Positions 57,731-64,000 of a stretch of 64,000 bases of DNA are shown here, piece after piece. The DNA comes from Bryobacterales bacterium (GTDB lineage Bacteria > Acidobacteriota > Terriglobia > Bryobacterales > Bryobacteraceae), in contig JADZGD010000020.1 in the NCBI GenBank assembly GCA_020854055.1, positions 93,985 through 157,984 of the forward strand, written 5' to 3'. The notes under the pieces are model-generated. The model searched no databases and was not told the DNA's origin. It saw nothing but the letters and a program-made list of their open reading frames with translations. How positions within the stretch are numbered: position 1 is the first letter of the stretch; each line of letters opens with the position of its first letter. Made by a program: the position numbers and the translations under genes.

Positions 57731-58027
57731 GTGAACGATCAACGCCGAAACCAACGATTCGATCTCCGCCTGCCGGTTCAACTGGTCCGCAGCGGATCCC
57801 GCCCGCTGTCGGGCGCCGGCGAGACGCGCAATCTCAGCTCCTCGGGCGTCCTGTTCAGCGGCGCGGCGGACGTAGCCATCGGACAACCGGTTGAGTACAC
57901 GATCGGTTTGCCCACTGGCAGCATGGCGAATGAACTTCATTTGCGTTGCGTTGGCAAAGTAGTCCGGCGTGAACAAAACGCCTGGGCGATGACGATGGAT
58001 CGCTACGAATTCATTCGCAGCGCCTGA
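57731..58027 (+). CDS. PilZ-domain c-di-GMP effector
   Basis: A 98-aa single PilZ domain. The c-di-GMP binding motif RRNQR is at the N-terminus (RxxxR), and ETRNLSSSGVLF matches the (D/N)xSxxG motif. The rest of the small barrel is VEYTIGLPTG and LHLRCVGKVVRREQNAWAM. It likely senses c-di-GMP and acts on a partner; no cyclase is nearby. The start is GTG 57731. A weak -35-like TTGACC (57690-57695) with a poor -10 precedes it. It is divergent from the GH57 gene. Confidence 0.9.
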   Translation: MNDQRRNQRFDLRLPVQLVRSGSRPLSGAGETRNLSSSGVLFSGAADVAIGQPVEYTIGLPTGSMANELHLRCVGKVVRREQNAWAMTMDRYEFIRSA

Positions 58028-58110
58028 TCGAACCGCCTGGCGATAGTCTGTTCGCACCGCACTTGTTTTTCTCCCCGGCTCACGCTAACCTAGCAAAGAA
58101 AAGGCGAAAT

Positions 58111-60471
58111 ATGAACCTTTCCTTTGGTTTTCCCGATCCGCCCGAAGCAGTGTCGCTGACGCGGCGGAGCGGTCTTGAATCGGCCCTGGCGCGCTTTGAG
58201 CAGGCCATGGCCGATCCGGACTCGCCAATTCGCGCCATCCGGCGCCAACCCGCGCGGGAAGGCGAATTCGTGCCCATCCCCGGGAGTGTAGACCCGGTGC
58301 TGGCGCAGACGTTGAAAGATCGTGGAATCGAACGTCTGTATACCCACCAGGCCGATGTGTTTCAGCACGTGGAGGCGGGGCGCAACGTGGTGGTGGTGAC
58401 GCCCACCGCCAGCGGCAAGACGCTCTGCTACAACCTTCCGGTGCTCAATCACCTGTTGCGGCACCCGGATGCCAGGGCGCTTTACCTGTTTCCCACCAAG
58501 GCGCTGGCAATGGACCAGTTGCACGAGTTTCAGGCCGCGGTTGACCGCGCTGGCTCGCCCATCAGGGCATTCACCTATGATGGCGACACGCCGCAGGATG
58601 CGCGGCGGGCGATTCGGGAAAGGGCCAACGTGGTGTTCACCAATCCGGATATGCTGCACAGCGGCATTCTTCCGCACCACACGCGCTGGGCGAAATGTTT
58701 TGAAAACCTCCACTACCTGGTGATCGATGAACTGCACTACTATCGCGGCGTCTATGGCAGCCACCTGGCGAACCTGCTTCGCCGGTTGCGCCGGATCTGC
58801 GTGTTTTATGGGTCAACGCCGCAGTTCATCTGCTCTTCGGCCACCATCGCCAACCCGAAGGAACTGGCCGAGGCGCTGACCGAATCTCGCTTTGAACTGG
58901 TGGATCGCAACGGTTCGCCGGCCGGCGAGAAGTACTTCATTTTTTACAATCCGCCGGTGGTCAACCGGCAGTTGGGCATACGGCGCAGCTATTTGCACGA
59001 AGCACGGCGGTTGACGATCGAACTGGTGGACCGCGGCCAGCAGACGCTGGTCTTCTGCAACAATCGGCTGGCCACCGAAGTGCTACTGACCTATCTGAAA
59101 GACGCGTTGGAGCGCGGTCCGGCGCCGGCGGGTACGGTTCGCGGCTATCGCGGCGGCTATCTGCCGCGCGAGCGGCGGGAGATTGAGCGCCGTTTGCGGG
59201 AAGGCGAGATCCGGGCCCTCGTCTCTACCAATGCGCTCGAGTTGGGGATCGACATTGGTTCGCTGGATGCGGTGGTAATGGCCGGATATCCGGGCGCGAT
59301 CGCCTCCACCTGGCAGCGCGCCGGGCGCGCCGGGCGGCGGCAGACCACGGCGTTGGCGGTGCTGGTAGCCTCCAGCGCCCCGCTCGATCAGTACATCATC
59401 GAGCATCCGGAGTACTTCTTCGAACGTTCGCCCGAGCAGGCGCGCATCAATCCGGACAATCTCGAAATTCTGGTCAACCACCTGAAATGCGCCGCATTTG
59501 AGCTCCCCTTGCGGGACGGAGAAAAGTTCGGTCCGCATCCGGTTGACGAGATGTGCCGGTTCCTCGCGGAACTCGGCTTCCTGTACCATTCCGCCGGCGC
59601 CTGGCACTGGACCTCGGATACGTACCCGGCCGACGCAATCAGCTTGCGGGCGGTGACCAGTGACAATTTCGTTGTGGTGGACATCACCAGGGAGCCCACG
59701 GTGATCGCCGAGGTCTCTTTTCCCACGGCGTTGACCTCACTGCACGAAAAGGCCATCTATCTTCATGAGGCCCGCCAGTACCAGGTGGAGCGATTCGACT
59801 ACGATCAGCGCAAGGCTTATGTCCGCGCGGTGGAGTGCGACTACTTTACCGATGCCATCGATTACACCCAGGTAAAGGTACTCGAGGAGTTCGCCGCCGC
59901 TCCGCTGGCCGAGGCTCGCGCGGCGCATGGTGAAGTGCGGGTGAACCGCCAGGTGGTCGGTTTCAAGAAAGTGAAGTTTTATACGCTCGAAAACGTCGGC
60001 GCGGGCAACCTCTCCATGCCGGAGCAGGAGATCCACACCACCTCCTTCTGGCTGCACTTTACCGCGTCGTTTCTGGCCCGGTTTCCCGATCTCATGCCGG
60101 CTGCAAGGCAGAGCGGGCTGGTCGCGCTTGGCAATGCGCTGCGCGCCGTGGCGGCGCTGCACGTGATGTGCGATCCGCGCGATTTGGGTGTGGCATTCAG
60201 CGAGGACATCTCCGGCGGTCTCAAACTGTTTGAGCCCGATCTTTACCTGTACGACAACTACCCCGGCGGCATCGGACAGAGCGAGCCGTTATTTGAGGCG
60301 CGGGACCGGTTGATTGCCGCCGCCGCCGAACTGATCGCCGCCTGTCCGTGCGAGAACGGTTGCCCCAGTTGCGTCGGACCGGCCGGGGAGACCGGCGATG
60401 GCGGAAAGCAGACCGCGGTGCGCATTCTGGAAGCTCTTCGCCGGCCGCCGGCTCTTCCGGACAGGGCATAA
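58111..60471 (+). CDS. mrfA: MrfA/YprA-type DEAD/DEAH-box DNA helicase
   Basis: A 786-aa helicase from ATG 58111. Motif I is VVTPTASGKTLCYNLPVLNH, motif Ia FPTKALAMDQ, motif II VIDELHYYRG, motif III SSATIANP, and the later motifs include STNALELGIDIGSLDAVVM and QRAGRAGRR. A C-terminal DUF1998-type domain ends in a four-cysteine cluster CPCENGCPSCVGP. This is the layout of Bacillus MrfA, which works in DNA repair of mitomycin-type damage. Its TAA overlaps the start ATG of gatB (TAATG), so the helicase and gatB are co-translated. Confidence 0.92.
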   Translation: MNLSFGFPDPPEAVSLTRRSGLESALARFEQAMADPDSPIRAIRRQPAREGEFVPIPGSVDPVLAQTLKDRGIERLYTHQADVFQHVEAGRNVVVVTPTASGKTLCYNLPVLNHLLRHPDARALYLFPTKALAMDQLHEFQAAVDRAGSPIRAFTYDGDTPQDARRAIRERANVVFTNPDMLHSGILPHHTRWAKCFENLHYLVIDELHYYRGVYGSHLANLLRRLRRICVFYGSTPQFICSSATIANPKELAEALTESRFELVDRNGSPAGEKYFIFYNPPVVNRQLGIRRSYLHEARRLTIELVDRGQQTLVFCNNRLATEVLLTYLKDALERGPAPAGTVRGYRGGYLPRERREIERRLREGEIRALVSTNALELGIDIGSLDAVVMAGYPGAIASTWQRAGRAGRRQTTALAVLVASSAPLDQYIIEHPEYFFERSPEQARINPDNLEILVNHLKCAAFELPLRDGEKFGPHPVDEMCRFLAELGFLYHSAGAWHWTSDTYPADAISLRAVTSDNFVVVDITREPTVIAEVSFPTALTSLHEKAIYLHEARQYQVERFDYDQRKAYVRAVECDYFTDAIDYTQVKVLEEFAAAPLAEARAAHGEVRVNRQVVGFKKVKFYTLENVGAGNLSMPEQEIHTTSFWLHFTASFLARFPDLMPAARQSGLVALGNALRAVAALHVMCDPRDLGVAFSEDISGGLKLFEPDLYLYDNYPGGIGQSEPLFEARDRLIAAAAELIAACPCENGCPSCVGPAGETGDGGKQTAVRILEALRRPPALPDRA

Positions 60472-61955
60472 TGGGCTGTATGCCGTCGCTTTCCGCCGTT
60501 TCGCTTCCGCCCGAGGTGCTGGCCCGCTATGAGGCCGTGATCGGGCTGGAAGTACACGTCCAATTGGCCACCGAAACGAAGATTTTCTGTAGTTGCCCAA
60601 CCAGCTTCGGCGCCGAGCCGAACTCGAATGTCTGCCCGGTGGATCTGGCTCTGCCCGGAGCGCTGCCGGTGCTGAACCGCCGCGCGGTCGAGTTGGCGGT
60701 GGAGGCCTCGCTGGCGTTGAACTGCGAGCTGCGGAGCTACTCCCGGTTTGCGCGCAAGAACTACTTCTATCCCGACCTTCCAAAGGGGTATCAAATCTCG
60801 ATGTATGAGTTGCCGCTGGCCGAACATGGTTGGCTCGAGATCGAGATCGACGGTGTGAAGAAGCGGCTGGGCATCACCCGCGTCCACATGGAAGATGACG
60901 CCGGCAAGAGCGTCCATGATGGATTTGCCGACTCGGACCGCTACTCCTATGTGGATCTGAACCGCGCCGGCACGCCGTTGATCGAGATCGTCACCGAGCC
61001 CGACATGCGCAGTTCGGATGAGGCTCACGCCCTGTTGACCGGGTTGAAGCAGACGCTGGAGTACGTCGCGGTCTCTACCTGCGATATGGAGAAGGGCCAT
61101 CTGCGTTGCGACGCCAACGTCTCCGTACGGTTGAAGGGCGAGCGGGCGCTTGGCACCAAGGCCGAGATCAAGAACGTGAATTCCTTCCGTTTTGTGAAAT
61201 TGGCGCTGGATCACGAGATCGCGCGACAGATCGCGCTCGTCGAATCGGGTGGGAACGTGGTGCAGGAGACCCGGCTGTTCAATCCGGACACGGAAGAGAC
61301 CGTGAGCATGCGCAGCAAGGAAGAGGCGCATGATTACCGCTACTTCCCGGAACCGGACCTGGTGCCGTTGCGCATCAGCGATGAATGGTTGAGTGCGATC
61401 CGCTCTCGTATGCCGGAGCTGCCCGCGGCAAAACGAACCCGATTCCGCGAGCAGTGGGGGTTGAGCGTCTATGATACCGAGGTGCTGACCGCATCCCGCG
61501 CGCTGGCCGAATATTTCGAAACCGTGGCGGCGGTTTCGAAGGCGCCCAAGGCGGCGGCTAACTGGGTGATGGGCGATCTGGCCGGGGCGCTGAAGGCCGA
61601 GGGCAAGCCGATTAGCGAGTCCCCGATCGCGGCAGAGCGGCTGGGTGAGCTGGTGGGTCTTATTGGCGGCGAAATCTCGGGAAAACTGGCCAAGGAGATC
61701 TTCGCCAGGATGTTTGCCACCGGAGAAGCAGCCCGAACCGTCATCGAGCGCGAGGGATTGCGCGAGATCAGCGACGCGGACGCTCTTTCGGCGATTGTGG
61801 ATGAAATAATCGCCCGCAACCTGAAACAGGTTGAACAGTACCGCGGCGGGAAAACCACCGTGCTGGGGTTCTTCGTGGGACAGGTGATGAAAGCTACCAA
61901 AGGCCAGGCCAACCCGGCGGCCGTGAACGAACTGCTAAAGACCAAGCTGGGTTGA
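60471..61955 (+). CDS. gatB: Aspartyl/glutamyl-tRNA(Asn/Gln) amidotransferase subunit B
   Basis: About 494 aa; part of the GatCAB complex that amidates mischarged Glu-tRNA(Gln) and/or Asp-tRNA(Asn). It starts AVIGLEVHVQLATETKIFC with CSCP and continues with NRRAVELAVEASLALN, NYFYPDLPKGYQIS, IEIVTEPDMRSSDEA and MRSKEEAHDYRYFPEPDLVP. The C-terminal YqeY-like domain ends VGQVMKATKGQANPAAVNELL. The start is either ATG 60471, overlapping the helicase stop (TAATG), or ATG 60480. GatA and GatC are elsewhere. The coupling with a helicase gene is probably incidental. Confidence 0.97.
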   Translation: MGCMPSLSAVSLPPEVLARYEAVIGLEVHVQLATETKIFCSCPTSFGAEPNSNVCPVDLALPGALPVLNRRAVELAVEASLALNCELRSYSRFARKNYFYPDLPKGYQISMYELPLAEHGWLEIEIDGVKKRLGITRVHMEDDAGKSVHDGFADSDRYSYVDLNRAGTPLIEIVTEPDMRSSDEAHALLTGLKQTLEYVAVSTCDMEKGHLRCDANVSVRLKGERALGTKAEIKNVNSFRFVKLALDHEIARQIALVESGGNVVQETRLFNPDTEETVSMRSKEEAHDYRYFPEPDLVPLRISDEWLSAIRSRMPELPAAKRTRFREQWGLSVYDTEVLTASRALAEYFETVAAVSKAPKAAANWVMGDLAGALKAEGKPISESPIAAERLGELVGLIGGEISGKLAKEIFARMFATGEAARTVIEREGLREISDADALSAIVDEIIARNLKQVEQYRGGKTTVLGFFVGQVMKATKGQANPAAVNELLKTKLG

Positions 61956-62096
61956 AGCACAGCTTGCCTCGTTCACCGGTGCTGCGGCATAGTAGAGTTC
62001 GACGCGTAGCGATGTAGCGCGGTTCGGAGCGGCGGCCGGCGATCCGTGGACGCCCTTGTTTTATCCTTTGATCGGGAGTACGAACGCGGATGGGCA

Positions 62097-63341
62097 ATGA
62101 TGGCGGAGAACCGGCTTTACTTCACCGAACTGCTAGGCCTCAGGGTCTTCGACGTTCAGCGCCGGCTGCTCGGCCGGGTAAAAGATGCCGCCATTGTCCC
62201 GCTGATTGACCCCGTTCGCGTGGACCGCTATCTGCTCGGGGCGGGGTACTCCTGGCTGACGGTCAGGCACGACCAGGTGCGCTCGATCTCGCTGGACGGA
62301 ATTTTCCTGCGGGATGAGCACCTCACACCCTATCATTCCGACGAATACATGCTGCGCATCGCCCGTGACCTGATGGATCAGCAGATCATCGATGTCCACG
62401 GGCGCAAGGTGGTCCGCGTTACCGATTTGACCTTTGAAGTAAAGAAAGAACATTCCTACGACGTGCTCTGGATGCTGGACGTCGACATCGGGTTGCGCAG
62501 CATCATCCGGCGCCTGCTCGAGGGAGCGCTTCCCCCCAAGTGGATCCGGCGTCTGTCGCATCCGATTCCACAGAGATCGATTCGCTGGGAATTCTGCAAC
62601 ATCGTTGAGAGCGATCCCCAGCGGCGCCTGCGGCTGAACATCTCCAACACGCTGCTCGAAAAGATGCATCCGGCTGATCTTGCCGACATTGTGGAAGAGT
62701 TGAGCCCGGAGGATCGCGAGGCGATCTTCGAGACTATCGACAGCGAGGTGGCGGCCGAAGCGCTGAGCGAAGTGGATCCGGAGATCCAGACCAGCATTCT
62801 CGAATCCCTAGAGGCTGACAAAGCCGCCGACATCGTTGAGGAGATGTCGCCCGACGAGGCCGCCGACATCCTGGCGGAAATGGACGAGGATGCTTCCAAA
62901 GAGATTCTGAATGAGATGGAGACCGAGCCCAAGTCCGAAGTGCGGGAATTGATGGAATTCGAGGAGAACACCGCCGGCGGTCTGATGAACACCGAGTACG
63001 TGGCGCTGCACACCGATGCCACGGTAGCCGATGCGTTGGAGGCCATACGGGGCAACGAGGAACTGCTCGAAACTCTGAACACGGTATTTCTGATCGATGC
63101 CGAAGAGAAACTGCGCGGCGCGGTGCCGATCGCCCGGCTGTTCATCGCCCTTCCCACCACCCGGCTGATGAAACTGGCGGCCGATCCCCTCATCTCGGCT
63201 CCGGTGGATGAGCGCAGGAATCGCGTGACCGAGTTGTTCGACAAGTACAATCTGCTGGCCTTGCCGGTTGTCGATGAACACGGCCATTTAAGTGGAGTCA
63301 TTACGGCGGACGATATCATTAGCGTCCTCCGGCGCCGGTAG
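62097..63341 (+). CDS. PRC-barrel/MgtE-N/CBS cytosolic protein, probable magnesium-sensing module
   Basis: About 414 aa with no transmembrane helices. The N-terminal part has two PRC-barrel-like repeats (LGLRVFDVQRRLLGRVKDAA and IIDVHGRKVVRVTDLTFEVK). The middle is an MgtE N-domain helical superhelix (LLEKMHPADLADIVEELSPE, then ILESLEADKAADIVEEMSPD and DEAADILAEMDEDASKEIL). A CBS pair follows (MNTEYVALHTDATVADALEA to VDEHGHLSGVITADDIISVL). In MgtE the N and CBS domains bind Mg2+ and gate the pore, but the pore domain is absent here. It lies 13 nt before the NRAMP-like gene, suggesting it senses Mg2+ for that transporter. Confidence 0.9.
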   Translation: MMAENRLYFTELLGLRVFDVQRRLLGRVKDAAIVPLIDPVRVDRYLLGAGYSWLTVRHDQVRSISLDGIFLRDEHLTPYHSDEYMLRIARDLMDQQIIDVHGRKVVRVTDLTFEVKKEHSYDVLWMLDVDIGLRSIIRRLLEGALPPKWIRRLSHPIPQRSIRWEFCNIVESDPQRRLRLNISNTLLEKMHPADLADIVEELSPEDREAIFETIDSEVAAEALSEVDPEIQTSILESLEADKAADIVEEMSPDEAADILAEMDEDASKEILNEMETEPKSEVRELMEFEENTAGGLMNTEYVALHTDATVADALEAIRGNEELLETLNTVFLIDAEEKLRGAVPIARLFIALPTTRLMKLAADPLISAPVDERRNRVTELFDKYNLLALPVVDEHGHLSGVITADDIISVLRRR

Positions 63342-63354
63342 GTGATCGAACAAA

Positions 63355-64000
63355 ATGCTGAGACGCCTTCGCCAGCATATCCTGATCTTCTTCGCCGTGA
63401 TCGGGCCGGGTTTCATCACGGCGGTGGTGGACAACGACGCCGGCGGCATCTACACCTACTCGCAGGCCGGGGCCAAGTACGGCTATCTTCCTTTATGGAC
63501 GCTGATGCCGATCACGCTGCTGCTGGTAGTGGCGCAGGAGATGTGCTCGCGAATGGGGGCCGTTACCGGCAAGGGGCTCTCTGACCTGATTCGGGAAGAG
63601 TTCGGCCTGCGGCAAACGTTCTTCATCATGGCTGCGCTGGTCATGGCCAACCTGACCAACGTCATGGCCAATTTCGCCGGGATCGCCAGTTCGCTCGAGC
63701 TGTTCCACGTCCGCCCGTACATCTCGGTTCCCTTGGGCGCGGTTGCCGTCTGGCTGCTGGTTTTGAAGGGGAACTACCGCAGTATTGAAAAGGTCTTTCT
63801 CTTCGCCTGCACGCTTTACGTCGCATACATTGCCGCCGGAATCATGGTGAAGCCGGATTGGAAGGAGGCGGCGTTCTACAGCGTGCGGCCGGTGCTGATG
63901 CTGGAACCCGGCTATCTCACCATGATTATCGGCATGGTGGGGACTTCGGTAGCTCCCTGGATGCAGTTCTATTTGCAGGCGGCGGTGGTGGAGAAAGGGA
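63355..64000 (+). CDS. NRAMP-family divalent metal transporter, probable Mg2+-selective (NRMT-like), partial
   Basis: The first 215 codons of a polytopic transporter; the rest lies outside. The helix 1 motif GPGFITAVVDNDAGG (residues 17-31) keeps the metal-binding Asp28 but has Ala-Gly-Gly where NRAMP has Pro-Gly-Asn. In helix 6, GTSVAPWMQF has Ala200 in place of the metal-binding Met of the usual MPH motif. Loss of this Met is known from the NRAMP-related Mg2+ transporters, which prefer hydrated hard cations. Further helices (LMPITLLLVVAQEMCSRMG, VFLFACTLYVAYIAAGIMV) fit the fold. Mg2+ selectivity is inference from residues and the adjacent MgtE-like gene. Confidence 0.85.
   Translation, partial: MLRRLRQHILIFFAVIGPGFITAVVDNDAGGIYTYSQAGAKYGYLPLWTLMPITLLLVVAQEMCSRMGAVTGKGLSDLIREEFGLRQTFFIMAALVMANLTNVMANFAGIASSLELFHVRPYISVPLGAVAVWLLVLKGNYRSIEKVFLFACTLYVAYIAAGIMVKPDWKEAAFYSVRPVLMLEPGYLTMIIGMVGTSVAPWMQFYLQAAVVEKG

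Overview
The window is chromosomal DNA of high GC content, packed with genes on both strands. It looks like a Gram-negative soil bacterium, most likely an acidobacterium of the Solibacter/Bryobacter type. Supporting this are the LPS-export genes, the mix of families (sulfatase, ThuA, CehA/McbA, alginate-export porin, GH57, a lyase like those acting on oligogalacturonate, SET domain) and the CysO/Mec cysteine route. The taxonomic call is inference from gene content, not from a marker tree. No rRNA, tRNA, CRISPR array, transposase or prophage gene was seen.

Layout. 1-2064: the end of an SDR gene, shikimate kinase and glycerate 2-kinase, coupled by ATGA overlaps. 2102-4977 (minus): a four-gene sulfur-carrier cysteine cluster, cysM-mec-cysO-moeZ, whose carrier has a four-residue tail after its glycine motif. 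5093-11773: a TadZ/CpaE-like ATPase, a SET-domain methyltransferase with a newly noticed 37-aa membrane ORF upstream, malate dehydrogenase, a porin, a CehA-type hydrolase and a second small membrane ORF. 11770-12615: a zinc-ribbon membrane protein. 12773-19109: an eight-gene chemosensory operon (cheY-cheX-cheA-cheR-cheD-cheY-cheX-cheB) without cheW or a receptor gene.

19222-31758: a half-size TauE/SafE protein, then a long minus-strand series (coiled-coil protein, GT2, M1 peptidase, CpsB-like phosphatase, two membrane/coiled-coil proteins), then recX. It continues with a sugar-acid pair (FAH-family enzyme and semialdehyde dehydrogenase), a LemA/nucleotidyltransferase/TPM group and an M16 peptidase. 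31857-42602: rlmN, then a carbohydrate-oriented stretch (sulfatase, ThuA, HGSNAT-like acetyltransferase, two tandem esterases), an ABC exporter, an HDOD protein and the PL22-like protein. 42652-49483: HAD hydrolase, Spy/CpxP-like protein with a clear intrinsic terminator, serine dehydratase, an M23/PKD/golvesin-type exoprotein, and groEL-groES behind a degenerate CIRCE operator.

49790-64000: an LptC-LptA fusion with lptB, a membrane spermidine-synthase-like protein, GH57, PilZ, an MrfA-type helicase coupled to gatB, and finally a PRC/MgtE-N/CBS protein next to an NRAMP-like transporter that runs off the end. That transporter has an altered metal site, which suggests a magnesium transport and sensing pair.

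Of ten convergent gene pairs, seven overlap at their 3' ends, and four of those share exactly four bases of interlocked stop codons. The strongest leads are the tailed sulfur carrier with its JAMM protease, the split Mg2+ sensor/NRAMP pair, the SET methyltransferase locus with its small membrane protein and hairpin, the cheW-less chemosensory operon with two CheX proteins, and the LptC-LptA fusion.
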